Shown: positions 1 through 7,540, numbered from the stretch's first letter. The stretch: DNA of 44,774 nt from Mesorhizobium sp. (GCA_004020365.1 SAQR01000052.1:1-44774), one strand, 5' to 3'. Program-made: numbers and translations. Notes: a model not told the origin generated them from the letters alone.

Positions 1-42
1 CGCGGCCGGGCCGTTCGTCGCAGATGGCGTCACTTCCGTCAT
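1..42 (-). CDS. 5' end of an unidentified gene (cut by window edge)
   Basis: Only the first 14 codons lie in the window, reading MTEVTPSATNGPAA on the minus strand. The start is supported by a GGAGG ribosome binding site at 51-55, eight bases upstream. An in-frame ATG at 94-96, preceded by AGGGA, would lengthen the protein by 18 residues and cannot be excluded. The product cannot be identified from so little. The upstream leader is rich in hairpins (see the leader entry), so translation of this gene may be controlled. Confidence 0.5.
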   Translation of the reverse strand, partial: MTEVTPSATNGPAA

Positions 43-55
43 CGTCCTGTCCTCC

Positions 56-125
56 ATGCCAGCCCTTCGGGCGCTGGTTTCCCTTGGGAAGCGCATGAGC
101 TTCCCTCTCATCCTTGCGGCACGTC
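56..125 (-). promoter_or_regulatory. Hairpin-rich 5' leader of the left-edge gene
   Basis: Read on the minus strand, the leader contains GGGAAGC-TCATGC-GCTTCCC, a perfect 7-bp stem, followed by CCAGC-GCCCGAAGG-GCTGG, a 5-bp stem, just before the ribosome binding site. Such consecutive stems resemble a cis-regulatory leader. I could not match it to a known riboswitch class. It may also be the coding start of a longer protein. Confidence 0.3.
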
Positions 126-404
126 TTGCGAAATCCTTGCCGAACCAGGCGGCCTGGTTCGCGTCCGGCAATCGTACAGGCCAGAGCCGGGCTGTCTACC
201 TGTCGCTCGCGGCAACGGCCGGAGAGGCCCAATGATACGCCAATCCAGCCTGTTTTGTGCGACAAAATAAGACAGCACTACTGTCCTAAATTTTTATGAC
301 AGAAATTGCAGATGCGCACAAGACCGATTCCACAACAATCTTGGGCATCTAGAGACAGAAAATTACGCGCGACCCGGCCAAAACGCAACCTTCAGTCGCG
401 GCCT
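126..404. other. Intergenic region with GACAG/CTGTC repeats
   Basis: I see no gene here. At 271-302 there are three copies of the same pentamer: GACAG, CTGTC and GACAG. The first two form an inverted repeat with a 5-base spacer. The AT-rich setting suggests a promoter for the left-edge gene with an operator, but no regulator can be named. Confidence 0.3.
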
Positions 405-536
405 TAATGCATGTCGCGCAAAAGCATGCCCTCGGGCCTGCCCCGAGGGTGTGCAGCGGTTTTGCGATAACGACATGCATGAAAACAACAGCCTAAAACG
501 CGTCGCATGAGGCCGGCCGAACGCGACGCGCTTTAG
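405..536. repeat. Dispersed rhizobial intergenic repeat, copy 1 (full, with inner hairpin)
   Basis: It starts TAATGCATGTCGCGCAAAAG and ends with a palindrome whose arms are AAACGCGTCGC and GCGACGCGCTTT. This copy carries an inner CCCTCGGG-CCTGC-CCCGAGGG hairpin between the CGCAAAAG segment and the TGTGCAGCGGTTTTGCG segment. Related copies occur at 5311-5426 and 25157-25262. Repeats of this kind are common between genes in Mesorhizobium. Confidence 0.85.
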
Positions 537-641
537 GTCCCGGCCTCTCGCTGGCTTTACCGCTTTTCCGGCGCTTGGCACTTGCGAGCGGCATGCGAAA
601 GCGGCCAAGGTCGCCTCGATTTTCCGAGCACAGGCAAACGC

Positions 642-1694
642 ATGAATTTCGCTTCCGACAATTGGGCAGGCGCCCATCCCAGCATCGCCGCGGGCCTGTC
701 TGCCCATGCCGGCGGCTTTTCCACCGCCTATGGCGACGGCGCCCTCGACCAGGCCGCATACCAGCGCTTCAACGAAATCTTCGGGCGCGAGGTCGCGGTG
801 TTTTTCGTGGCCACCGGCACCGCCGCCAATTCGCTGTCGCTGACCGCCTACAATAAATCAGGCGGCATTTCCTTCTGCCATCGAGAGTCGCATGTCATCG
901 AGGATGAATGCGGCGCCCCGGAATACTTTACCGGCGGCTCACGGCTCTATGCCGTCGACGGCGCGCTGGGCAAGATCGATCCGAACAGCCTGGACAGGGC
1001 GGTCGGCCGGTTCGCGCCTGAAATCGTCCATTCCGGGCGCCCGATGGCGGTGTCGATCACCCAGTCGACCGAGGTCGGCACCATCTACACGCTGAACGAA
1101 ATCGCCAGGATTTCGGCGATCGCCAAGCATCACGAACTGCCCCTGCACATGGATGGCGCCCGCTTCGCCAATGCGCTGGTCGCGCTCGAGACAACACCGG
1201 CGGAGATGACCTGGAAGGGCGGCGTCGACATCCTCTCTTTCGGCGGCACCAAGAACGGCTGCTGGTGCGCCGAGGCTATCGTGCTGTTCGACCTCGACCG
1301 TGCCAGAGAACTGGCCTTCCTGCGCAAGCGCGCGGCGCAATTGTTCTCGAAATCGCGCTTCGTCGCTGCGCAGTTCGAGGCCTACTTCAAGGACGACCTT
1401 TGGCTCGACACGGCCCGGCATGCCAACGCCATGGCAGCACGCCTCGCAGCACTGATCGAGGATTCCGCGTCGGCGCGTCTGGCCTGGCTGCCGCAAGCAA
1501 ACGAAGTGTTCACGGTGCTGAAAAAGGCCGAGGCCGAACGGGTGCATTTGGCCGGTGCCGCCTTCTACGACTGGCACAAGCCGCACGGCTTTGATGGCCA
1601 TATCGGCGAGGACGAGGCGCTCTATCGTTTCGTCACCAGCTTTGCGACCACGGCCGACGAGGTCGACCGCTTTGGCGAACTGATTGCTGGATAG
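642..1694 (+). CDS. ltaE: Low-specificity L-threonine aldolase
   Basis: A PLP-dependent fold-type I enzyme of 350 residues that cleaves L-threonine or L-allo-threonine to glycine and acetaldehyde in the cytosol. The N-terminus MNFASDNWAGAHP is characteristic of the short bacterial low-specificity aldolases. The PLP lysine is K204 in SFGGTKNG, and HMDGARFANA matches the cofactor-aspartate region. I chose the ATG at 642 over an in-frame ATG at 582 because family members begin at this motif and the earlier stretch is unrelated. The gene is monocistronic, follows repeat copy 1 and converges with the heat-shock gene. Confidence 0.93.
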   Translation: MNFASDNWAGAHPSIAAGLSAHAGGFSTAYGDGALDQAAYQRFNEIFGREVAVFFVATGTAANSLSLTAYNKSGGISFCHRESHVIEDECGAPEYFTGGSRLYAVDGALGKIDPNSLDRAVGRFAPEIVHSGRPMAVSITQSTEVGTIYTLNEIARISAIAKHHELPLHMDGARFANALVALETTPAEMTWKGGVDILSFGGTKNGCWCAEAIVLFDLDRARELAFLRKRAAQLFSKSRFVAAQFEAYFKDDLWLDTARHANAMAARLAALIEDSASARLAWLPQANEVFTVLKKAEAERVHLAGAAFYDWHKPHGFDGHIGEDEALYRFVTSFATTADEVDRFGELIAG

Positions 1695-1708
1695 CGGCAC
1701 CTATCCAT

Positions 1709-1736
1709 TAAAAAAGGGCGGCGCCAAGCGCCGCCC
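1709..1736 (-). terminator. Intrinsic terminator of the small heat-shock gene
   Basis: On the minus strand GGGCGGCGC-TTG-GCGCCGCCC forms a perfect 9-bp stem followed by six T residues. It sits 30 bases past the heat-shock stop codon. It also lies just after the threonine aldolase stop on the other strand, so the stem may serve both convergent genes. Confidence 0.88.
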
Positions 1737-1767
1737 CTCGTCCCTGAGGTCGTCTTTGTGATGCAGC

Positions 1768-2235
1768 TTACGCGGTGGTCTTGGCCTCGATCTGCTTGGC
1801 CTTCGCCGAAGGCGCGGTGATCGCGATCTTGCGGGGCTTCAGCTCCTCGGGAATATTGCGCTTGAGGTCGACGAAGAGCAGGCCGTTCTTCAGCGAGGCG
1901 CCGACGACGTCAACATGGTCGGCAAGCTGGAAGCGGCGCTCAAAAGCCCTGCTGGCGATACCGCGATAGAGCAGTTCGGAGCCTTCGCCATTGCCCTCCT
2001 CCTTGCGCTCACCCTTGACAGTCAGAACGTTGCGGTGAGCCTCGATCGAGAGCTCATCGTCCGAGAAGCCGGCGACCGCCATCGAGATGCGATAGGAATC
2101 CTCACCGGTGCGCTCGATATTGTAGGGCGGATAGGTCTGCGCACCTTCGGGCTGCGCAAGCGAATCGAGCATGGTGAACAGCCGGTCGAAACCGACGGTC
2201 GAACGATAGAGCGGGGAAAAATCAACGTGACGCAT
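1768..2235 (-). CDS. Small heat-shock protein, Hsp20/IbpA family
   Basis: A 155-residue ATP-independent chaperone that holds unfolding proteins and hands them to DnaK/ClpB. The alpha-crystallin domain spans roughly residues 35-135 and contains the motif ASLKNGLLFVDL (A-x-x-x-N-G-L-L). The C-terminal tail has an I-x-I-type element (KIAIT) used in oligomer assembly. The N-terminus MRHVDFSPLYRSTVGFDRLF is typical of the rhizobial class A small heat-shock proteins. An AGGAG site at 2244-2248 supports the start. Expression is probably heat-controlled through the leader RNA described separately. Confidence 0.95.
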   Translation of the reverse strand: MRHVDFSPLYRSTVGFDRLFTMLDSLAQPEGAQTYPPYNIERTGEDSYRISMAVAGFSDDELSIEAHRNVLTVKGERKEEGNGEGSELLYRGIASRAFERRFQLADHVDVVGASLKNGLLFVDLKRNIPEELKPRKIAITAPSAKAKQIEAKTTA

Positions 2236-2242
2236 AGTGTGT

Positions 2243-2345
2243 TCTCCTGTTGAGCAACAAGGTTTGCGTATGGCCGGTGCGAAACCCGTGACGGCATTCC
2301 GGATGGGCCAGCGGCCCCGACATTGGCGGCCGCAAAAGACATTTG
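2243..2345 (-). promoter_or_regulatory. Candidate ROSE-type RNA thermometer upstream of the hsp20 gene
   Basis: On the minus strand the leader ends in TTGCT-CAAC-AGGAGAA, where TTGCT (2253-2257) faces the AGGAG ribosome binding site (2244-2248) with a G opposite a G. ROSE thermometers of rhizobial small heat-shock genes have this conserved UYGCU element pairing imperfectly with the Shine-Dalgarno. Upstream, GCGGCC...GGCCGC and GCCG...CGGC can form further stems, as expected for ROSE. The 5' boundary is approximate. Confidence 0.6.
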
Positions 2346-2472
2346 GGGAGCACGAGAAGGCATTTCAAGATTCTGCCGCCTCGATGAACGGCAGATGAAC
2401 CGCGGCTTCGGCGGGCGTTCAGCTAAGTCGCGCTAGACTGCTTCCAGGATCAAGGAACAGGCGGCGGTTACG

Positions 2473-2575
2473 GCGTCGCGCGTCCTCTCGGACACGCAAA
2501 AGGACGCTGTAACACTTTGATTGCGCATGATTCACAGCGAAATCGGCTGCGGTTTTCGGGGTTATGCGCGAGATG
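2473..2575. repeat. Degenerate rhizobial intergenic repeat (left of hydrolase gene)
   Basis: The first part, 2473-2505, matches 3779-3812 at roughly 80 percent by eye, sharing a CTC-CGGAC-CGCAAAAG core. The following CTGTAACACTTTGATTGCGCATGATT resembles a repeat common between rhizobial genes, here in decayed form. It lies in the 560-base gap between the heat-shock and hydrolase genes, where I see no other gene. Confidence 0.55.
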
Positions 2576-2800
2576 CCGCAACGGCGCCGACCGGGTGTAA
2601 CGTCCCTTCCTCCCGGATCGACGGGGGCCGGAAGCATGCCGCAAGCTGCTTTCGGCCTCACTCGCCGGCTGCCTCGTTCAGCCTTTCCAACGCGTCCGGA
2701 ATTCCTTTGCTTTTGCTGCCCTTTGCTTTTGCTGCATGGGGCGTCTATGCCTACCAAAGCTTGCGCCATACAGGCAGCGACACTTAAAACGCAGCGCCGA

Positions 2801-3775
2801 ATGACGAACCTCCTCGACAAAACTCCCCTCTTCCACGAAATTCCGGGCAATCCGCTGCCGGAAAATGCGGCCGGTGGTTTCTTCATCACGCGCGACGGCA
2901 AGAAGATCCGTTATGGCCTCTTTCCCGCCGTTGCCCGGCCGATGAAGGGCACCGTCGTCGTCTTGACCGGCCGCAATGAGTGCATCGAAAAATATTTTGA
3001 AACCATCCGCAACCTCGCCGACCGCGGCTTTGGCGTCGCCACCTTCGACTGGCGCGGCCAAGGCGGTTCCGACCGGCTGATCAGCGACCGTGAGCGCGGC
3101 TATGTCCGCAGCTTCTTCGACTACACCGGCGACCTGGAACAGTTCTTCGAGGAGATCGTGCTGCCCGACTGCCGGGGGCCGTACTACATATTGGCCCATT
3201 CGGCTGGGGCGGTGATCACGCTGCTTGCCGGGCCATCGATGGTGAACCGCGTACGCCGCATGGTGCTGATCGCGCCCTTCCTGGCGGTGCCCGACCTGCC
3301 GGTCTCGACCACCACCGTTCGCCGCCTCTGCTCGCTGATCTGTCTGCTGGGCCTTGGCAGGCTTTATGCCGCCTGGGGTCCGCGGCCCAGAAGAACCATA
3401 CCCTTTGCCGCCAACATGGTGACATCGGATCCGGAGCGGTATCGACGCAACACGTTGATCTACGAAACCTACCCGCAATTGGCGCTCGGCGGCCCGACGA
3501 TCCGCTGGCTGAAAGCGGCGGCTGAGGCCTCCGAGGCGGTCAGCGATCCCGACTTCATGGCCAGGATCCAGGTTCCCTTGCTGGTGGTCGCCGCCGGCGC
3601 CGACCAGGTCGTCTCGACGAAAGCAGTGGAAACCTACACCAGACGCCTGCGTCTCGGTTCGCTGCTGGTGATCGATGGCGCACGCCATGAAATATTGCAG
3701 GAAGCCGACTTCTTTCGCGAGCAGTTCTTTGCCGCCTTCGATGCCTTCATCCCGGGAAGCGACGACACCGCCTGA
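2801..3775 (+). CDS. Alpha/beta hydrolase, lysophospholipase (PldB-like)
   Basis: A 324-residue serine hydrolase of the Hydrolase_4 family, which includes lysophospholipases and monoacylglycerol lipases. The catalytic triad is visible: S134 in LAHSAGA, D268 in GADQVV and H296 in ARHEIL. The nucleophile elbow is A-H-S-A-G rather than the strict G-x-S-x-G, as often seen in PldB-like proteins. FDWRGQGGSDR is the oxyanion-side motif. The ATG at 2801 is chosen because the upstream in-frame extension covers an intergenic repeat. The gene is flanked on both sides by copies of a short repeat. The substrate is not determinable. Confidence 0.85.
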   Translation: MTNLLDKTPLFHEIPGNPLPENAAGGFFITRDGKKIRYGLFPAVARPMKGTVVVLTGRNECIEKYFETIRNLADRGFGVATFDWRGQGGSDRLISDRERGYVRSFFDYTGDLEQFFEEIVLPDCRGPYYILAHSAGAVITLLAGPSMVNRVRRMVLIAPFLAVPDLPVSTTTVRRLCSLICLLGLGRLYAAWGPRPRRTIPFAANMVTSDPERYRRNTLIYETYPQLALGGPTIRWLKAAAEASEAVSDPDFMARIQVPLLVVAAGADQVVSTKAVETYTRRLRLGSLLVIDGARHEILQEADFFREQFFAAFDAFIPGSDDTA

Positions 3776-3778
3776 TTT

Positions 3779-3812
3779 GCGTGCCGCGCTCCCTCCGGAC
3801 GCGCAAAAGACC
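3779..3812. repeat. Short intergenic repeat (right of hydrolase gene)
   Basis: It starts three bases after the hydrolase stop codon and matches 2473-2505 in the same orientation. GCGC-TCC...GGA-CGCGC can form a small stem, so it may help end transcription between this gene and the convergent one. Confidence 0.5.
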
Positions 3813-3872
3813 GCCCAAATCATTGAAATCCATGACCTGGCTTGAAAAATGCCTGCCAACCCGATCGTCGGC

Positions 3873-4400
3873 CTACACCTGCCGGGCGAAATCCATGATC
3901 CAATTGGTTTCCCACATCTTGCCGCCATCCGGTGAAAAAGCCTGCTCCCAGCGCGCCGATCTTTCAGTGTTCCGCGACCACAGGAAGCGAACCTGAATAT
4001 TGCGTCCGTCGAAAACGTCTTCGCACAGGAACGTGCCGACGCCTGCTTCGAAGCTGCCGCGCATCGGAACATCGATGGTCGCCGGGTTGCGGCCGTCGAT
4101 CCACCAGATCGACCATTGTCTCGTCGCCGGATCGAATGTCCGCAGCGTGGCGGCGCGATAGGCCTCGCCGGGCAAATCAATGACATTGTCGTCGACATTG
4201 CCGAGGCCGCCAAGGATCGGGCGCACCTCGCATGTCCCGCCAAACACATCCCAGTTCGTGTCGCCTTGCAGCCGCTTCTGCAACCTTCGATGACTGACGT
4301 TCCAGCGTCCGAAGAAGAAATCGAAATCGGCCCGGCCATCTGTCGGAGGATTTTCTGCCGGCGCATCGTCGGAACGGCTGGTTATTGACTGCGTCGGCAT
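3873..4400 (-). CDS. DUF1579-like conserved hypothetical protein
   Basis: A soluble protein of 175 residues with no signal peptide. It contains FDFFFGRWNVSHRRL near the N-terminus and the later motifs FDPATRQWSIWWIDGR and RWEQAFSPDGG, typical of DUF1579-like proteins of unknown function. The ATG at 4398-4400 has a strong GGGAGG site, and the 16 extra in-frame codons upstream lack family features. It lies 120 bases after hisN on the same strand and could be co-transcribed. I infer no reaction. Confidence 0.8.
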   Translation of the reverse strand: MPTQSITSRSDDAPAENPPTDGRADFDFFFGRWNVSHRRLQKRLQGDTNWDVFGGTCEVRPILGGLGNVDDNVIDLPGEAYRAATLRTFDPATRQWSIWWIDGRNPATIDVPMRGSFEAGVGTFLCEDVFDGRNIQVRFLWSRNTERSARWEQAFSPDGGKMWETNWIMDFARQV

Positions 4401-4519
4401 GTGATTCCCTCCCGTGACATTATCTCCATAGCCGAGACCTGCTGACACCCTCCCGTCAGGAGCATTGGGTTATCGTCGCCGTGGGCCCTCAGTCCGTAAT
4501 GGTCAGCTGCGCAACCGGT

Positions 4520-5293
4520 TCAGCCGCGCAGCGCCGCCATCGCGGCAGCATGAAGCTCCGGCGTTGCCGCAGCCAGGATATCGCCGCCCCTTTCCGCCGG
4601 CCCGCCTTCGAAGGTGGTGACGACGCCGCCGGCCTTCTCGATGATCGGGATCAGCGCGACGATATCGTAGGGTTTCAAACCGGGGTCAGCGACGATGTCG
4701 ACGGTTCCCGCCGCGACCATGGCGAAGGCATAGCAGTCGGTTCCATAGCGGGCGAGCTGGACCTGCCGCTCGAACAGGTCGTAGCGCAGGCGCGCGTCTC
4801 CTTTGAACAGTGCCGGAGTGGTGGTGAACAGCGTCGCCTCGGCGAGGCTTGTCGTCTTGCGTGTCGTCAGCCGTCGCGGTCCGCCCGGGCCTTCATAATG
4901 GGCACCGGACGCGTTGGCGTAGAAAAGTTCGCCGGTAAAAGGCTGCGACATCATGCCGGCAACGGCATCGCCGTCGACCGTCAGCCCGACCAACGTCCCC
5001 CACACCGGCAGGCCGGAAATGAAGGCACGGGTGCCGTCGATCGGATCGATCACCCAGACATGCCTGCTGGAAATGTTCTCGCTGCCATGCTCCTCGCCGA
5101 GGATGCCGTGATCGGGATATTCCGCTGATATAAGCGCGCGGATGGCCCGCTCAGCCTCGCGGTCGGCCTCGGTGACCGGGTCGAAGCTGCCTTGCTCCTT
5201 GTTGGCGACCGCGCTTTTGCTACGGAAGCGCGGCAAGGTTTCGGCTGCGGCGGCATCCGCAATGCGCCGCATGAAATCGATGCTGATGTCCAA
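4520..5293 (-). CDS. hisN: Histidinol-phosphatase, inositol-monophosphatase family
   Basis: A 257-residue metal-dependent phosphatase that probably removes phosphate from histidinol phosphate in histidine synthesis. Visible metal-site motifs are GEEHGSE and WVIDPIDGTRAF, and a C-terminal KPYDIVALIPIIEKAGG replaces the usual W-D-x-A of inositol phosphatases, as in HisN. The start is a TTG at 5291-5293 with a CGGGAGAA site six bases upstream. A longer ATG frame would read into repeat copy 2 and is unlikely. Alternatively it is a generic IMPase-family enzyme, but the sequence favours HisN. Confidence 0.85.
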   Translation of the reverse strand: MDISIDFMRRIADAAAAETLPRFRSKSAVANKEQGSFDPVTEADREAERAIRALISAEYPDHGILGEEHGSENISSRHVWVIDPIDGTRAFISGLPVWGTLVGLTVDGDAVAGMMSQPFTGELFYANASGAHYEGPGGPRRLTTRKTTSLAEATLFTTTPALFKGDARLRYDLFERQVQLARYGTDCYAFAMVAAGTVDIVADPGLKPYDIVALIPIIEKAGGVVTTFEGGPAERGGDILAAATPELHAAAMAALRG

Positions 5294-5310
5294 CTGATTC
5301 TCCCGCGTTG

Positions 5311-5426
5311 TAATGCATGTCGCGCAAAAGCATGCCCTCAGGCACTGACCCGAGGGTGTGCCAGCGGTTTTGCGATAACGACATGCATAAAACAACAACC
5401 TAAAGCGCGTCGCATGAGGCCTTTAG
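5311..5426. repeat. Dispersed rhizobial intergenic repeat, copy 2 (right palindrome arm deleted)
   Basis: It begins TAATGCATGTCGCGCAAAAG about 20 bases upstream of the hisN start. It has the inner hairpin in slightly diverged form (CCCTCAGG / CCCGAGGG). The terminal palindrome has lost its right arm: after AAAGCGCGTCGCATGAGGCC it goes directly to TTTAG. Confidence 0.85.
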
Positions 5427-5576
5427 CGTGCTGGAACCATCGTCTGCCTGTGGATTTCCGCCAAAACAAGGGCATGCGGGACTTTTGCGCTTCGACAACT
5501 GTTGCTTGAATGCAACACTGGCGCCCTCGAAATTCAGTTTCCACATCATAGTGAATTAAAAACGCCGATTGGCGGC

Positions 5577-5604
5577 TTGACATTTGTGCATCGCACAATA
5601 GATT
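5577..5604 (+). promoter_or_regulatory. Sigma-70-type promoter of candidate small RNA
   Basis: TTGACA at 5577-5582 is a perfect -35 box. TAGATT at 5599-5604, 16 bases further on, is a plausible -10. This predicts a transcript start near 5611, exactly at the first stem-loop of the candidate RNA. Confidence 0.6.
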
Positions 5605-5610
5605 TGTTCT

Positions 5611-5695
5611 CGGACAGGTTTTCCTGTCCATGCCCTCCTTGGGCGTTTCCTCCCTAGACTTCGACCGTGTCGTGCAAACGATGCGGTCTTTTTTT
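5611..5695 (+). ncRNA. Candidate trans-acting small RNA with two anti-Shine-Dalgarno motifs
   Basis: About 85 nt with a three-hairpin plan. Stem 1 is GGACAGG-TTTT-CCTGTCC (5612-5629). Stem 2 is GCCC-TCCTT-GGGC (5632-5644), placing TCCTT in its loop. A single-stranded linker with TTTCCTCCC follows. The third stem is an intrinsic terminator (5663-5688) with seven Ts. Rhizobial sRNA families such as alpha-r14/NfeR1 also show short stems exposing CCUCC-type anti-Shine-Dalgarno sequences, but I cannot assign a family without a search. It lies between repeat copy 2 and a convergent amidohydrolase gene. No open frame of note overlaps it. Confidence 0.6.
5663..5695 (+). terminator. Intrinsic terminator of the candidate small RNA
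   Basis: GACCG-TG-TCGT-GCAA-ACGA-TG-CGGTC forms an interrupted 9-bp stem followed by TTTTTTT. It is on the plus strand, where no protein gene lies upstream within 2 kb, which argues for a short non-coding transcript. Confidence 0.75.
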
Positions 5696-5778
5696 CGGCG
5701 CGGCAATCAGCCGATTGCGCGTCCCGAACCGCATGCCGACGCCTTTACCCGGCGCAAGGTTCGTTTCGATTTTCGGCA

Positions 5779-6720
5779 TCATTCGGCGGCAAGCGGCAGG
5801 TCGATGAAATTGTGGTCGGGCATCGCCATCAGGTCGGCCGAGAATTGCGCCAGATCGTCGGCGAGCGCATCGAAGCCGGCGGATTTCTGGAACGTCCGCT
5901 CGTTCATGTAGAGCCCGCGATTGACCTCGATCTGCAGCGCATGGAGATGGCGCACGGGGCGGCCATAGTGCTCGGTGATGAAGCCTCCGGCGTAGGGCTT
6001 GTTATGGGCGACGGTATAACCCATGCCGATCAGCAGGCCGATCGCCGTCTCTGTCAACGCTGCCGAGGCGGACATGCCGAAACGGTCGCCGACGATGAAG
6101 TCGGGCCTGACACCGCTGTCGCCGACCCTGATGCTCGCCGGCATCGAGTGGCAATCGATCAGCACGGCAAAGCCGAACCGCGCATGGGTCCTGGTCAAGA
6201 GCCGTTTCAGCGTCTCGTGATAAGGCTTGTAGACGGCCTCGATACGCGCGACGGCTTCCGCCAGCGGCAAGCGGCTGGCATAGATGTCGAGCCCTTCTCC
6301 CACCAGCTTGGGCACGGTGCCAAGCCCACCGGCGACGCGCGCCGAACGGATGTTGCAGAACGACGGCACCGGTTCGGCGAACATGCGCGGATCGAGTTCC
6401 CACGGCTCCCGGTTGACGTCGAGATAGGCGCGCGGGAAGTTTGCCGCCAGCATCGGCGCGCCGAGCGCGACGGCGCCGCCGAACAATTCGTCGACATAGC
6501 AATCTTCGGAGCGGCGGATGGCGTTTCGGTCCAGCCTTGCCATCGCCAGGAACCTGTCCGGATAGTGACGGCCGCTATGCGGCGAGTTGAAGAGGAAGGG
6601 GACACGCTGTTCGGCGCCCGACCGGATTTCGAAAGGGGGAACGACCGAAAAATCCTCGGCTGCCGTTTTCAATTTGAACGAACCCGGAAACACCATTGCA
6701 TCATTGTTGGAAGGTGCCAC
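5779..6720 (-). CDS. N-formylglutamate amidohydrolase family protein
   Basis: A 313-residue zinc-dependent amidohydrolase-like protein. The family hydrolyses N-formyl-L-glutamate to formate and glutamate in histidine degradation or acts on similar amides. Motifs include FNSPHSGRHYPD near residue 45, YVDELF, RAYLDVNREPWELDPRMF and LIDCHSMP. No other hut genes are nearby, so the true substrate is open. The start is a GTG at 6718-6720, directly abutting a GGGGAG, so spacing is poor. An in-frame ATG at 6694-6696 is an alternative. It is divergent from cpdR and unrelated in detail to the second family member at 39.6 kb. Confidence 0.85.
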   Translation of the reverse strand: MAPSNNDAMVFPGSFKLKTAAEDFSVVPPFEIRSGAEQRVPFLFNSPHSGRHYPDRFLAMARLDRNAIRRSEDCYVDELFGGAVALGAPMLAANFPRAYLDVNREPWELDPRMFAEPVPSFCNIRSARVAGGLGTVPKLVGEGLDIYASRLPLAEAVARIEAVYKPYHETLKRLLTRTHARFGFAVLIDCHSMPASIRVGDSGVRPDFIVGDRFGMSASAALTETAIGLLIGMGYTVAHNKPYAGGFITEHYGRPVRHLHALQIEVNRGLYMNERTFQKSAGFDALADDLAQFSADLMAMPDHNFIDLPLAAE

Positions 6721-6826
6721 CTCCCCGGCCGCATGTCCAGCGTTTCGGCGTCCAGACCGCTTTGTTAAAGCCGGATCAGGCCTTTATCGTTCACTTGATG
6801 TTTACCCTCACCTCCTCATATACAGG

Positions 6827-6834
6827 ATGGTTAA
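6827..6834 (-). promoter_or_regulatory. Candidate CtrA half-site upstream of cpdR
   Basis: TTAACCAT read on the minus strand matches the 8-base CtrA-associated motif described in Rhizobiales and lies 48 bases upstream of the cpdR start codon. No second TTAA at the classic 7-base spacing is seen, so this is a half-site only. Confidence 0.4.
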
Positions 6835-6881
6835 CGGGCTGCCCCACGGCAGTCCCGGGCGGGTGATTCGGACGGGATAAG

Positions 6882-7244
6882 ATGGCACGCATTCTACTGG
6901 CGGAAGACGACGATGACATGCGCCGGTTCCTCGTCAAGGCGCTGGAGCGTGCCGGCTACCAGGTCAGCGATTTCGACAATGGCGCCAGCGCCTATGAGCG
7001 GCTGCGCGAAGAGCCTTTCTCACTGCTCTTGACCGATATCGTCATGCCGGAGATGGACGGCATAGAACTCGCCCGCCGCGCCACCGAGATCGATCCCGAC
7101 CTCAAGGTCATGTTCATCACCGGCTTCGCCGCCGTTGCGCTCAATCCGGACTCCAAGGCGCCGAAAGACGCCAAGGTGCTGTCGAAGCCGTTCCATCTGC
7201 GCGACCTCGTCAACGAGGTCGAAAAGATGCTGCAGGCAGCCTGA
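6882..7244 (+). CDS. cpdR: Response regulator CpdR
   Basis: A 120-residue stand-alone receiver domain with no output domain. The acidic pocket is EDDDDMRR near residues 8-15, the phospho-acceptor aspartate is in LLTDIVMPEMDG, and the conserved lysine is in LSKPFHLRDLV. Sequence and length match alphaproteobacterial CpdR, which when unphosphorylated places ClpXP at the pole and primes degradation of cell-cycle proteins; it is phosphorylated via CckA-ChpT. A GGGATAAG site precedes the ATG. A candidate CtrA half-site in the promoter fits feedback from the same circuit. Confidence 0.95.
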   Translation: MARILLAEDDDDMRRFLVKALERAGYQVSDFDNGASAYERLREEPFSLLLTDIVMPEMDGIELARRATEIDPDLKVMFITGFAAVALNPDSKAPKDAKVLSKPFHLRDLVNEVEKMLQAA

Positions 7245-7362
7245 CACGCTTTCCGCTGCCGGCTTCCGGCGCGTCTTCGACGGTGCGGCAAGGCGAACCA
7301 TTCTTTCGCTTTTCCTGCTATTGACGCGTCGCGGCAAAAATGGTGTATGCGCGGCTTCGGAT

Positions 7363-7437
7363 GGGCGTGTAGCTCAGCGGGAGAGCACTGCATTGACATT
7401 GCAGGGGTCACAGGTTCAATCCCTGTCACGCCCACCA
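7363..7437 (+). tRNA. tRNA-Val (anticodon GAC)
   Basis: A full cloverleaf of 75 nt including an encoded CCA. The acceptor arms are GGGCGTG and CACGCCC. The D-stem is GCTC/GAGC. The anticodon stem is CTGCA/TGCAG with loop TTGACAT, giving anticodon GAC. The T-arm is ACAGG-TTCAATC-CCTGT. Confidence 0.96.
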
Positions 7438-7540
7438 TCCAGACAATCCGCCGCCTCTCGTGCCCCGCGGATTTCCTCGTCTGACGAGCGTGCTTCAGGC
7501 TGGACGGCGCGAATGCCGTATTTTCGAGAATGCCAGAATC

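Noticed and set aside
2678-4366. A 562-codon open frame on the minus strand
   Set aside because: It is antisense to the lysophospholipase and runs in another frame through the DUF1579-like gene. No motif supports it.
5338-5706. A 122-codon minus-strand open frame after repeat copy 2
   Set aside because: It runs into the repeat itself and lies antisense to the candidate small RNA; no family resemblance.
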